DNA of 64,000 nt from Fomes fomentarius. Lineage: Eukaryota > Basidiomycota > Agaricomycetes > Polyporales > Polyporaceae. The notes under the pieces are model-generated. The model worked only from the letters and a program-made list of their open reading frames with translations, did not search any database and had not been told where the DNA came from. This document shows, in pieces, positions 52,298 through 64,000 of this stretch (within the stretch, counting starts at the first letter, position 1; each line of letters opens with the position of its first letter). A program made the position numbers and the translations under genes. Location: assembly GCA_022606135.1 (NCBI GenBank), contig JABYQN010000001.1, positions 3,100,001 through 3,164,000 on the forward strand. Direction: 5' to 3'.

Positions 52298-53439
52298 GTG
52301 AGCTCCGTTTGGTGTGTTCTCCACTGCTCACTGTTCACTGCTCGAGCCCCCGAGTGCTGTGTTCTCCCATGCCACACTGTATGTTCCATGTATCCGTCCG
52401 TGTGTGTACCATTGAAGCTGAAGCCTCGACTCAACTGTGATTCGCGTTCCTCGATTGTCGATCCGTTCTCGTCTCTCCACCGTCCTCCACAACCGCCTCC
52501 GTTCTCTACTTCCTAGCATCTTCCGTCCGTCATGCATCCCGCATTCTGCATCCTGCATCTGCACTCTTCGGTCCAATGCTCCGCTCCGGTTCTCTTCTGT
52601 CGTCTCCATCCTCCGATTCCTTTTGGGCCGCCAATGATCTGCACCATATGCGCGCGTCTCTTCGTCCTTTCCCTCCTCTCTCCTATGCCTCTTGCGTACA
52701 CAGACGAGCGCTTATGATTGGGAACACAGCCGCTCTTCAATTACATTCATTCATCCATACATCACCACTCCTCTCCGAGTCACTCGCATTGGCAATCGGG
52801 CAGCACGGACAAAACCTCTGTACGTAGCAGTAGGAACGATTATAGATGTATTTGTAGCGATATATAGTGTAATTTGATATCGACAGCAAACGGGATCGTA
52901 CATCGATCTACAGATCCACATACATATACAGGCGCAGGCAAGAGCGGACGCGAGGGGCGTATTGTCACTGTGATTGTTGCCATGCAAGTATTAGAGAGAG
53001 GGAGGGACAAGAAAGAAGGGGAAAGAAGAACAATACACAAGGGATCGCGGGGTGGTATTGGGCACACGGCGAAAGAGGAAACGAACGTAGTTGCATGTAT
53101 GTACAGCGAATGCGAAGCTTGAATGGTGTGAGACGAAAGGGAAGAACGAGGATGGACAATAATGTTAATGATCGAGATTGAGGCTACATACAACCAATTG
53201 CAGCACTACAGCTGGGGAGAAATACTAGGTACTAGAAAGTGTGTGGAAAGGCACGGACCGTCCATGGGGGAGGATAGTAAAGCTGATGTCCCATTCGCGC
53301 GTAGAGAGAGAAAACCTAGACCTGAGCAACGCGGCGCCCCATGAGAGTACATCGACAGGTAAATTCATTTTCGGAGGTGAGCGAGCACAGCGAGCAGGGG
53401 TGCGATCACAATGGAAGTGAAGCCAAGCCCTCAGGCCGT
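52298..53439. other. Convergent intergenic region, about 1.1 kb
   Basis: This holds the HSF-B 3' UTR and the 3' end of the arrestin-domain gene. The pyrimidine-rich left half and A/T-rich middle look like untranslated sequence. Short open frames on both strands overlap each other and have no domain. I see no RNA gene or repeat family. Confidence 0.5.
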
Positions 53440-56400
53440 TCACTCGATTGGCTTCGTAGGAAGCGGCGGCGGCGGCGGGACTGCGAGGGAAGGTTTCCGC
53501 GACGGTCCGGGTGTCGTCGGTGCAGGAGATGCTGAGCCAGACGCGAGCGCAGACAGTGTGCCGGGGCCAAACGTATTGTCCCTTGTGTCCGTCCGCACGG
53601 CATCGTCGTCGTCGTCGTCGCTCGACGCGACCGACGCCAGGTCCAGGTCTGACAGCCTGAGCGAGCTGGCCGCGTCGATCGCCTGCAGCTTCGCCGTCGT
53701 CCGCTTGTCCTCCAGCTGCGTCTCCTCGATATATTCGCGAGGCGGCTTGGGCGCAAGCGGGGGCGGGGGTGGGAGATTCGGCGAGGGAGTCGTCCGCGGC
53801 GCACCGTCGTGGTCGTGATACCCGTTCGAGGGTGGTGGCGACGGGTAGGGCGATTGAGGGGGCACTGGCACTGGTGGGGGGCGTGAGGAAACACGATCCC
53901 CCGCCTCATACATGGCCTTCAGGCGCGCCTTCTCCTCTGCCGCCGTCAGCGGGCGCGCGCTCACCGGTGTGCCAGGGGCGTTCGGGGAGATCGGCGGAGT
54001 GGGAGGTGGCCGTCCGCGACCGCCTGAGCCATTGACGATCTGCGACGAGCGGGGCGGTGGTGTGGGGGTTGCACCTGGAGACGCAACTGCGTTCCCGTCT
54101 TGGTCTGCGTACTTCCTCCGTAGCATCTCCTTCTCTTCATATGCGGACAACGGCTGCGCGGGAGATGCCGCGAACGGTGGAGGGGGACCTGCAGGCGGGG
54201 GCGGCGATCCAAGTGAGCTGAATCGTGTGTCGTTTACGGCTGGTGATACGGGGTACGCATTGGGAGGGGGCGAGCCGGGGTACTGAGCAGGCGGCGGGGC
54301 GGGCTGCCAAGGCTGCTGCTGCTGTTGCATTGCACCAGCGTCTTGCGCCTCGTAATGCCGCCGTAGCCTCTCCTTCTCAGACAGGATAGGATGCTGAGAT
54401 GAAGACCCAGATGCAGCAAACGGCGGGGGCTGGTCCGCAGGTGGAGAGACAACGGCGGGAGAGGGGTAAGGGTTTGAAGGAGTGGGGCTTGTCGGTTGAC
54501 CATAAAGAGCGTCGTAGGGAACCGGTTCGGCATTGCCAGGTACTGGGCCGTAGTGCGCGGACTGCGTGTGCCAGACTGCATTTTTCGCCTCGTAGTAGCG
54601 CCGCAAAACGGCCTTCTCGTCAGCCGCAGAGGGAACAGCTTTGGACGCGGAGGCCGATTGTTGGCGTGCAACCTGGCTCCCCGCGCTGGCCGGCGTACTT
54701 GGTGAAGTGACGGGTGCTGGAGAGGTTGCGGGCTTGTTGATGGCGGACATTGCTTCAGAGTAGAGGGCAGCCCCCGCGGACATGCTTGGTGTCCTCGCAG
54801 TGCTGCTGCCACCAGCCGACGAAGAGCCGCCTGCGTAAGGTGTGTAATCAGTTGTACCGGCAGACGAATCTGAGCCCTCGAGTCCTCTAGCACGCGCGAC
54901 TGCGGCTTGGGCCTCCTGGAACAGTCGCGCTTTCTCTTCCTCAGCGGTCAACCATTTCGTATGCGTCTTGGTGCTGGTCGCGGTCGCAGGGGTGGTGGGA
55001 GTTGGGCTCTTGATTGAAATTGTCTCGCCTTGCCCGCTCTGCGACCCGCTCTACTGCAACGTGAGCAAACGATTATCAAGAATGAAGACAGGTTGATGGT
55101 GACTTACATCAGTGGGACTCCGTCCGAGAGGCTGAGTACGCTCGACTTTCGCCATGGCACGGTTGTATAGCGCTACCTTCTCTTGTTCTGCAGAAGGCCA
55201 CTTTGCGCTCAACGCAGAAGACGATGTCTTGGGCGTAGGCGCAGAAGGGGCGAGTCTGTTGCCCGGCGGCGGAGTTGTGGACACTGGGCTTTCCAGAATA
55301 GTCGACGGTTGCCTTCGAGCGCGTTCCGCTTCTGCATCCAGGTGCGCCCTCTCCTCTTCAGTCGTGTTCACGATCGTCAAAGGTCGTGAAGTGGTCCCAC
55401 GCCCATTGCTCGAGCGCGGGCGAACCGCGGGGGGAGAACCATGGTTATCATACGACGACGCGCCACTACTCGCCCGCGCTCGAGAGCCTGACCCTCCAGC
55501 GGCGTAGTTCGTCGCCCCGATTGTTTGAGCGGCATACGACGGTCCAGTGATGTCGATGCTCCTCTTCCGCTCGCCAAATTCGTTTGCTGACGATCCGTAG
55601 CGGTCGCCGACGTTCCTGTCCGAGTTAGGCGGCACAGTGCTGTACTGCCCTGGAGTTCCCCTGGTGGGAGAGCGGGAGTCGGTCACTGAGGGCATCCTGT
55701 CGATGGAACTGGATTGATTGTGCGAGGGCGATGTCACCGACGTGTTGGCGGGACCCATCAAAGAGGGTGCGAATCTCTGCTGGTTCGGCGACTGTGATTG
55801 TGATGATACGCTAGCGGTGTGGCCAGGAAGAGACACGTTGAAGGCATGTCCGATCCGTCTGCATACGCGGTTAGCAGGGTTGATGGTGGAGTAAGTACAC
55901 AACATACCTCATCGCTTCCACAGACACCGCTCTGAAAGGGAACAATGACAGTAGCGCAGTCAGTAAGACTCTTTGGAGAAGATGAGATGAAACACTGACC
56001 TCGGCCAGTTCGATATCATGATGGGCAGATCCATAATAACGGGCTGACCGGTATTCAAGAGGGCTTTCACCGTCAGGACGTAGTTGATGTCAATGTGACG
56101 AGCAGCGTTGATTGTCGCAGACGTATGGTGAGGCGGCACCGTCACGCTCAACTCAGCTCTGTGCTGGGTGCCTCCGTACAGCGTCGCGTTCACTGGCACC
56201 TTCTGCTCGCCAATGCTTGATACCTTTACCTGAGGACTGCCCTTCTTCCCTTGTGTATGCGGTGCGGCACGGAAGATGGTTGTCTCGCGCAACATGAATT
56301 CAAAACCGCGAAGCATGACGGTGTGCAGGGTGTCCGATTTAACAGTTGCCATAACCACAACGCGGTCGCCGGGCCCGTAACAGGTATGCGATCGCTCGAC

Positions 56401-57409
56401 AATGAGCGTTACGCCGTCCTGCGAGTGACTTCGGGTCTCGGGCTGCGAGTAGATGGGCCATGTCGAATGGAGTTCGTGTTTATCAATGATGATAGTAGAC
56501 GTTGTTGCAGTGATAGTCGGCTTATCCCGTCGCAGGAAACCCCTATTTTGCGGTTCAGTATCCGAAGGAAAGGAGGAGGGCCGAGTAACTTACTTCTTGC
56601 CTTGCACGCAGACTGACGCGATCAACTCGTACTTAATGCCACCTTTATATGCTCAATCAGTACGTTCGTCAAACGTCCGCGATGAGATATAGGGTAGTGA
56701 CTGCGCGTGTCGGTGCCGAGCGCGGCAAACAAGCAACGCGCTGCTTGAAGGCCGCGAAGCGCGAACGGCATGAACAGATTGGGGTAGGCGTCACGGCCAG
56801 CGAAAGGGGTGCGGAACAGCATGACAGACGAAAAACTCACCACCTTTCTCCAAGGCTATTGTCGGGGGATGGATTCCGGAATCCGGATGAAGAAAGGGAA
56901 GTCATTCTGTATCGTATAAGACTTGAGCGAAAGGCGGGGTTGGGGGTAACGTAACTCACTGTGTGTAATGTGCTATACTCGTCGTTGGGAGACTGCCACA
57001 AGTTGATAGGACTTTGACCAACGAAATCGAAGAAAGTGTTGGCGACCCCGCCACCCGGGAGGGTCTCGATCTTCCTGAGTTCAATACGGACCCACTTGGC
57101 CTTCACGCCTTGTTGTCCTACCCGCACCTCGATAGCCTGCGGAGACGGTGAGCGGGAGGGGAAGAAGAGGAGAACACTGCGACGTACGCCTTTCACTGCA
57201 GCCTGCGGGCGGTCGGGACCACCGGGCGGGATTCCAGGGTAGCCTGCATTAACGACAGAAGTCAATACGCGCCTGCTTCTCTCGGAAAACGCGCCGCCAC
57301 ACCTTGGACGAAGTCAACATTAGGAGGAGGACGTAACGTTCTGCAAGGATAGTGAGCACACGCAAGAGAGCCGGAGACGGAATGCGACGCACAACTTAGG
57401 CTGGGACAT
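53440..57409 (-). CDS. Arrestin-domain protein with a long repeat-bearing Pro-rich tail
   Basis: This is an alpha-arrestin-like protein. In fungi this family adapts Rsp5-type ubiquitin ligases to membrane cargo for endocytosis. The start is at 57409, where three short exons join as MSQPKTLRPPPNVDFVQGYP and GIPPGGPDRPQAAVKG. The arrestin N domain has AIEVRVGQQGVKAKWVRIEL, NLWQSPNDEYSTLHTQDFPF and FIRIPESIPPTIALEKG. The C domain has GIKYELIASVCVQGKK, TSTIINKHELHSTWPI and DTLHTVMLRGFEFMLRETTI. After about 55,850 the protein is low-complexity and carries seven copies of a charged short motif of the type EEKxxLRRxYEAxDA, ending with poly-Asp and Pro-rich stretches. I saw no clear PPxY motif. There are about eight exons. 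The cargo is unknown. Confidence 0.82.
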
Positions 57410-57842
57410 TGAGGCGGGTATAGGACAGAGCAGGAGGCAAGCTGGAGACGCTTCCCGACGGCCAACAAGTACGGCTTCGCGTGAGGCACATCATGCACCG
57501 CTATCCGCAGGCGCCCATCTCCTCCATCCACCTCAATCGCTGTTGGCCACGTCCGAGTGAAGGGGGATGCATGAAGGTGTTCGAGGACAAGCAGCGCATA
57601 CATTCCACTTTTCTCCTCCGAATTTCGTCCCATTTGGGTCTGATACACTATAGTGTGCAGGATCAAAACAACATCATCATCAGAGACTGGCTTCAGACGC
57701 CTCTCCGGGGAGTAGGCGCCCCATTCGGCGCCTATTCGACGCGCAGACGAGCGCTGCCTCGCGTCGGCTGTCGCATCCAAAGTGAGCTTTGTTCGACGCG
57801 CAAGCCCGCCGTCGCCCTCTTAATCCCCTCAGGCCATGAACC
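57410..57842. promoter_or_regulatory. Divergent promoter of the arrestin gene and ATG9
   Basis: A 433-bp head-to-head interval separates these two genes. I see no clear TATA box or other named element. Confidence 0.35.
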
Positions 57843-60800
57843 ATGGCCAACAACACATCCGGATCGCGTTCCATGCATGGTTCCCAGTCTATCTTTCCTG
57901 GAGGCAGCAGCTCTCGTCCATTCCTCAACATGCTTAATCCCATGGGCCGCACATACCAGGGCTACATGCAGGCCAATCAGTCCGTCGTCGAGGAGGAAGA
58001 CGAAGACGGAGAGAACCACGACCTTGAGGCCGGACAGACGTCCCGACGCTCGCTCCACCGCTCTACAACAAAGTCGCATGGCAAGCGTAAGGTTGCCTGG
58101 GGCGGGGACGCTTCCGAAATGCATCTTCTCCGTCCCAACATACGTCAGGCCGACCCAAAGGATGGTGAGCAGTCTTCCGATGATGAAGTTCCGCAAGACT
58201 TCATGATCGAGGCATCTTCTCCTGCACATCGTCGTCCACCTTCACCATCGCCGACCAAGAGCGCGAAAGGCAAGGAGCGTGAGGAGCGGAAGCGACCATT
58301 GTACTCCTCTCGTAGGCCCTCTGCCTCGAAACCCATTCTCCCTACCACTTCCACTGACAAGCCGGTGTCCATACCTCCTCGCCCATCGGAGATCAACCCC
58401 GACCCTGTGCCGCAGTCTGGGCCCCTACACGAGCCGCAGACGAAGCACATGCGCGGGTTAGACGAACATGAGCGTGCACTGTGGAATTGGGTGAATGTCT
58501 ACAACCTTGACGCGTTCCTGCAAGAAGCGTATTACTACTACGAGGGGAAGGGAATATACAGCATAGCACTCTCCCGAGGACTCAATCTCCTGTCCGTGGT
58601 GTTCACTCTGTCGGTCGTTCACGATGTACTGATAGTCTTGCAATATAGAACAGTCGGCTTTGTGATAGGCTTCTCGACGTTCCTGCTCGGATGTGTCGAC
58701 TACTCTCGCATACGACCAGAGGGTATCACACGACTATCGGAATTGGTTGTCACCAGATGTGTCTCCCGGTAAGTTAGCTTGGTAGTCATGTTGATCATCG
58801 ACGTGCCCAGCCATGGAGAGTTATACCATGCTCATAGGAATCTCCATAGGTTCTCTGGATTCACGCTCCTCTTCTTCATGTTGTTTTCAGCGTTCTTTAT
58901 CTGGCAAATAGTCTCTTTTGCCCTGAGCATGATGCGGCTCGCCGACATGTACCGTTTCTACACGCACCTCCTGCACATTCCGGACGTACGTACTCGACAA
59001 TTCCAAATTTTCCCATGCTAACAAGCGTTATTAGCAAGACATCCAGACCATCTCCTGGCCAGAAGTTGTCCGTCGCATAGGCGCTATCCGCGAAGACAAT
59101 CCTCTAACAGCCATCTCTTCCAATGCAGCTGCTCACCAGTCGGTGACCGCGAAGCTCGATGCACACGACATTGCGAATCGGATCATGCGCCAGGAGAACT
59201 ATCTCATTGCACTCTTCAACAAAGAGTTGCTTGACCTCCGTGTACCTATCCCGAAGATCCTGCAGAAGTTCGGCATCTCTCGCGCGACCGAGGAAGGAAA
59301 GGGCAAGTTGCTCACACGGGCGCTCGAGTGGAATCTGAGGTTCTGCTTGATCGAATACTTGTTCGACGACAGCGGCCGGGTGAGGAAGGTGTTCCTCAAG
59401 AGCAAGAACAGGGCGGTGTTGATCGAGGGGTAACTCTTTTGCAGACAGATCGAAGATTTACAGTAAATGGTTGACAACGTTTCGCAGACTCCGACGACGG
59501 TTGATCTTCATGGGCATCTTGAACGCAATCTTTGCACCTTTCATTGTGCTCTATCTGCTCATGTACTCATTCTTCCGCTATTTCGAGGTAGGCTGGAGTA
59601 CTCTGAAACTAGCAGCGCGGCAGAACTAAGCTCCCAAAATATGCAGGAATACCACAAGAACCCTTCGAACATGAGCGGCCGTGCATACACGCCCTACGCG
59701 CAGTGGAAGTTCCGCGAATTCAACGAACTCTCGCACCTCTTCAAGCGCCGCCTAAACGAGTCGTACGAGACAGCGAGCATGTACATCGGTCAGTTCCCAA
59801 ATGAGAAGGTGACCATCATCGCGAGGTATGACTTGCCTACCTTTCCCTCTTCGGTCGTGTTGATCCACGCGCAGATTCGTAGCTTTCATCGCTGGGTCCT
59901 TTGCCGCGGTCCTGGTGCTCGCCTCAGTAGTGGACCCCGACCTATTCGTACACTTCGAGATCACCGCGCACCGGACCGTGTTCTTCTACATCACCGTGTT
60001 CGGGTCGATCCTCGCGGTCGCGCGGGGCATGATTCCCGAAGAGAACCGCGTGTTCGACCCGGAGCTGCTCATGAGCGAGGTTGTGCAGTACACGCACTAC
60101 ATGCCAGACGAGTGGAAGGGCGAGCTGCACTCGAAGAAGGTGCACGAAGAGTTTGGGCAGCTCTTCGCGATGAAGGTCGTTACCTTCGCGCAGGAGCTCC
60201 TCTCCGTCATCCTCACCCCATTCGTGCTCTGGTACTCGCTCCCACCATGCGCGCCGGCGATTGTAGATTTCTTCAAAGAGTTCACCGTCCATGTCGACGG
60301 CTTGGGCTACGTGTGCTCCTTCGCCGTGTTCGACTTCCAGCGACACGGGAACATCAAGGTACGTCTCAGCCGCTTCTCCAGCTTCTCTATTTCTGTCCCA
60401 TCACCAAATCTCATACCTTCCATCGCACACAGTTCGGCGCCCCGACCCAGGTCGTGGACGAGCGCTGGATGTCGAAGGAAGGCAAGATGGAGAAGAGCTT
60501 CCTCAACTTCAAGGCCGCCCACCCAGACTGGACGCCGAACGACCCCTCGGGCTCGCTCTACCTCAGCCGCATGGCCGACCTCAGCGTCGCACACCCCATG
60601 GGCCTCGGCCGCCGCCGCCTCCTCCAGCACCGTGGCGCCCCGCAGATCCACCCCGTGCCGTCCGAGAACATGGACTCGACGGTCCACCTGCACGCCCCAG
60701 GGCTGGCAGACAAGGCGCGCGAGTACGACCGCGCGCTGCGGGCGAGCCAGAGCGTGCGCCGGCGCGGCCCAGGCGCGAGCATGATGGGAAGCGTGCTGCA

Positions 60801-61173
60801 CCCCGCCCAGCTTGGCGGCGGCCGTTCTGGCGGCGACTCGCTCATGCAGTCGACTATGGGCGGTCCAGCGATGGCGCAGACCGCTGTCTTGGGCGACTCG
60901 CAGGGAAGTGTGATGCCTGGGGCCGGGGTGGGCGGGCACATCGCGGAGTCGGTCATCCCCGAGGAAGACCTCGCTGCGGACGGTGGTGTTGGAAGCTCAC
61001 TCGGAGAGTCGTACGTCGATGGGCGGCGGCCAAAGCCAAGTGTAGGCCAGTCACAGCAGGAGGAGGATGACGAGGAGCTTGAGGATGGTGGTGTGCTGGG
61101 GTTGTTGGCACAGATCTATGGGACCGGGGTGAATCTGAAGGGCCGAGGCCGTGGGCCTCCTCGAGCCATATAG
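57843..61173 (+). CDS. ATG9: Autophagy protein ATG9 (lipid scramblase, multi-pass)
   Basis: This is the core autophagy membrane protein that rides on Golgi-derived vesicles, scrambles lipids and seeds the phagophore. The start at 57843 reads [20 protein letters not shown], followed by a disordered acidic/Ser-rich N terminus. The ATG9 domain begins at [20 protein letters not shown], then [58 protein letters not shown] and [16 protein letters not shown]. Later come [80 protein letters not shown] and [18 protein letters not shown]. Hydrophobic helices alternate with loops as in the known structure. The C-terminal tail is disordered, rich in Gly, Ser and acidic residues. There are about seven exons. 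It is convergent with IML2. Confidence 0.96.
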
Positions 61174-61466
61174 CACAAACCTTGTGTTGCTTTATTACGA
61201 CGGACATGAATCACGATTGTAGACGAGGAGGTAATGCATCCTTGCACATAAGATGCTGTGTCTGGACTGCAACTGCAGAGTCTCCTGCGCTGAACAAGTT
61301 TCCTCCATTACTAACTGGGGACCAAGATTGTACTGCGTCAGTATTGGGTATCGTGAGCATGCAAGATGTTGCATCCCCGCCCGTTCCGTCCGCAAGGTAA
61401 GTCCATGAGTCCGCATTTCGTCAACATCATCTACGCAGCAGCCTCGCCACTTATCCCTCTCCCACC

Positions 61467-64000
61467 TCACGTCGCGATACCCAACAACTCCCTCTTCAGC
61501 GCGACCTCGTCCTTCAACATCGCAATCCGACTGTCCAACCGCGACGACAAATCCACCTGCTGCGTCGCCAGCGAAAGCGCCTTATCAAGCTTCTCCAGCG
61601 CGCCCTTGAGCACTCTCGCCCATCCCTCCGTATCAGCATTGATATTATGCCCGGTCGTCTCCCTACCCTCCGCCTTCTCCTTCGCATCGAACTCTTTAAG
61701 GTCCAGCACGGCAAGCTCGAACCACGCGACGCCCCCGACCCACGTGCTCACCCGGATCGTCGGCTGGCGCTGCGCTGCATCCTCGAGGAACGCGCGCGAG
61801 GCGGGGAACTCGCCTGCGGTGCGGTGCGCGATGCCGAGCAGGAGCGAGCGGATGGCGAGCTCGTCGGGCGTGTCTGGTGGACCTGAAGGTGTTATGGGCT
61901 TGGTGGGGACGAGGGAGGCGATGAGGTCGCTCTTGATTGTGGGGTGAGTCTGGAGACATGTTGCCCATTCTTTGATGTGTGCCAGGGCCGTGTCTCGTGT
62001 GACGCGCTGGTGCGTGTTCCAGACTGTAGGAAGCGCAGGTCAGTGGTAGTACTGTGATACTAGCAAGTGTAGAGGGCATACATAATGCAAGCTCTGGTTA
62101 CCATGAAGTCGACGACAGTCAGTGGTCCATAGCGTGTGGCGATAGAGCGGCCGTGCGTACCTTCCGCTGGGCTGATTGTCACTGCCAGGGCATACTGGTC
62201 TTCGGACCCTGTAGCTAATTTGCGCTTTTCTTTGTAGAACGCGACTGGAGTAAAGTCAGACTCATGAGACCATTTCACCAACAGCTTGCGACGTACTCTT
62301 CTTCCTGATGAAGACTTCCGTCGGGAGGTCTTTACCACCAAGCTTCCGCTTCTCGATCAACTCAGGCACTTTGTCAAGCAGCGATTGTGCCTTCTCGTAA
62401 TCCTTCAACGAGATATAGCACCCCGCCGCGATGAAATAATATGTTGCATGACTCCTGCGCATATACGATTAAATCAGCAGATGTTCGTGCTAACCACAAG
62501 AAATCACATGCACCAGCTGTTGATCTCGGTGACCCGGATGAACGCATCTGCCGCCTCCTGGTACCGTCTTTGCGAAAGCAATGTCCACGCGAGCTCAAAA
62601 AGAAGCTGCCAAGCATGTCGGATCGTGGAAACGATACAAACAAGCATTTTGCAGAACTTACCAAACCATCGGCTTGGGCGAATGTGTGCGGCATATCCGG
62701 TGCCAAGCCACCCTGGAGAACCTTGATCGCGCCCTCCGGGTCATAGGACATGCGCAGGATTTTGGCCTATTTTTGTAGGAGTAGTGTGAATGGTAGAGAT
62801 CGGTAGAGATTGATCAATAGCCTTGGAAGCCACGCACTCGGTTCAGAATCCATAACGAACCAGTGGGATAGCGCGCTTCCAGTCTGCGGGAGTGTATGGT
62901 CAGGTTCAGGGCACCGCGCCATGTGTGTAACGAAGGGATGCTGACTTGTCGACAATCGCACGATATTGCTTCAGTATGTGCTCTTCGTCGGCTTGATAAC
63001 CGGTGAGAAGTAGAATGACTCCATGATATGTCATAAGCGACAATCTAGAAGGAATAAGTTCACGCTCACAAGCAGGTTATTCATGGAAAACACTGACCCT
63101 GCGAACACGGCATGCACGTCGGTCTTGGCAGCAGATACGGCGAGAGCGCGGAGAGCAAGTTTCCTGTCGTGGTTGAAGCCTAGGAAGCCGACCACGCCGC
63201 TATTTTTGCGAGTCAGTACAAATAGTGAGAGGACCTGAGAATATATGCGTACCGTATCTTCACAGGGAGCAGAGAAAATACGAGGTTGAAGAGACTAGTT
63301 TGGGAAGCATTCAGGATCGAGAGACAGGCGGGACCCACATGGTGAAGGGAAACCTACCCATATCCTGTACCAAGAGATCAGCGAGAGCAGGCACTGATGT
63401 AGAGGAATGCGCACCGAACGCTGTTCCAGACAATACCAGCTCGTCTACCGAGCCTTCCTGAGCTACGATCGGGAGAGAGGACGTAGTCGGCACTGTCAAG
63501 GTTGCGCCAGTAAAGCGGCTGAAGAAGCCGGACCTGGCTGGCTTCGGGGCCGCTGGTGTGCTGGCGGTGGAGGCCTCTGAGCGAATGCTCGCAGCGCTGG
63601 AACCAGGTGCGGAGCCCGCCGGAGTTGCGTAATCATCAAGACCGTTGGGATACACCGTCTTATATAACCTGCGGATAACAGAGTTGTAAGTTGGGAAACA
63701 CGTTAGGAGATAAACGTGCGTACTTGGTGAACTTGGAATGCGCGCTACAGGAATGCTGTAAATAGCGAGTACACGAAGATGAGGCATGTGCTGACCTATT
63801 CATGGCATACAAGCACTGGATGTAACCCATGTAGGACTCGCTATTGAATGGCACCGCGTGAGGCGATTGACATTGGAAGACGCATATGGACCTACCTGAG
63901 GGCGTGGGTGAGGCCAAGAAGAATGACAGCATCTGAGTGCAGCAATTCCCATTCAGTCCCTGGAGGAAACTGAGTAGTCTGAGAAGAATATCTGGACAGT
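61467..64000 (-). CDS. IML2: IML2/TTC39-like TPR protein (N-terminal part beyond window)
   Basis: This is a tetratricopeptide protein of the IML2/TTC39 family; yeast Iml2 helps clear inclusion bodies through a lipid-droplet-linked pathway. Only the part from the right edge down to the stop (61467) is present, so the start codon is missing. Reading on the minus strand, pieces include [36 protein letters not shown] with [16 protein letters not shown], a Ser/Ala-rich linker, then [60 protein letters not shown] and [20 protein letters not shown]. The C terminus has [20 protein letters not shown] and ends ELLGIAT. Many short exons are used and not every junction is certain. The AHSKFxxLYKTVxP and GFxGxxRxxALR motifs support the family. 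It lies 293 bp from the ATG9 stop. Confidence 0.82.

Noticed and set aside
52437..52637. Short open frames downstream of HSF-B as a small gene
   Set aside because: The sequence is pyrimidine-rich and 3' UTR-like, with overlapping frames on both strands and no motif.
53411..53818. Long plus-strand open frame opposite the arrestin gene
   Set aside because: It is a mirror of the GC-rich, low-complexity coding sequence on the minus strand, with Ser/Gly runs and no domain.

Overview
The window is eukaryotic nuclear DNA from a filamentous basidiomycete, most likely a mushroom-forming agaricomycete. Genes are split by many 45-85 nt GT-AG introns and lie close together on both strands. Coding DNA is rich in C, G and CpG, and the proteins match basidiomycete forms of conserved fungal families (PAC1/LIS1, Kex2, ATG9, COG6, a DNMT1-type methyltransferase with two BAH domains). 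The species call is inference. I saw no transposon, tRNA, rRNA, CRISPR array or secondary-metabolite cluster.

Layout, left to right: PAC1/LIS1 (+); a 3 kb gene-poor gap; an OPT oligopeptide transporter (+); CreC (-) divergent from the branched-chain keto-acid dehydrogenase E1 beta gene (+); an unnamed fungal-type gene (+); heat-shock factor HSF-A (-); an orphan membrane-anchored protein (+); a POT1-like telomere protein (-) divergent from TAP42 (+); the Rab GTPase YPT6 (-) divergent from methylenetetrahydrofolate reductase (+); the Kex2 protease (+); MCM7 (-) divergent from the DNMT1-type methyltransferase (+); an ECM15/UPF0045 gene (-) divergent from ARMC8/Vid28 (+); PDH E1 alpha (+); COA1 (-) divergent from COG6 (+); a second heat-shock factor, HSF-B (+); an arrestin-domain protein (-) divergent from ATG9 (+); and IML2 (-), cut by the right edge.

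The genes are mostly housekeeping and do not form one pathway. Loose themes are mitochondrial carbon metabolism (BCKDH E1 beta, PDH E1 alpha, COA1), membrane traffic (YPT6, COG6, KEX2, ATG9, arrestin), S-phase and chromatin work (MCM7, DNMT1, POT1), and carbon, stress and nutrient signalling (CreC, TAP42, Vid28, two HSFs).

The most unusual signal is a sharply bounded CpG desert of about 3.3 kb inside the methyltransferase gene. From 36,758 to 39,840 I count only nine CpGs. All nine sit in arginine CGN codons and none lies in an intron, although the gene is intact and its neighbours are CpG-rich. This looks like long-term cytosine methylation and decay of the methyltransferase's own gene body. 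Also notable are the apparent multi-OB-fold architecture of the POT1-like protein, with two successive copies of one OB-fold type; the paired HSF paralogues, one with a GC-AG intron where the other has GT-AG; and a seven-copy short repeat in the arrestin protein.
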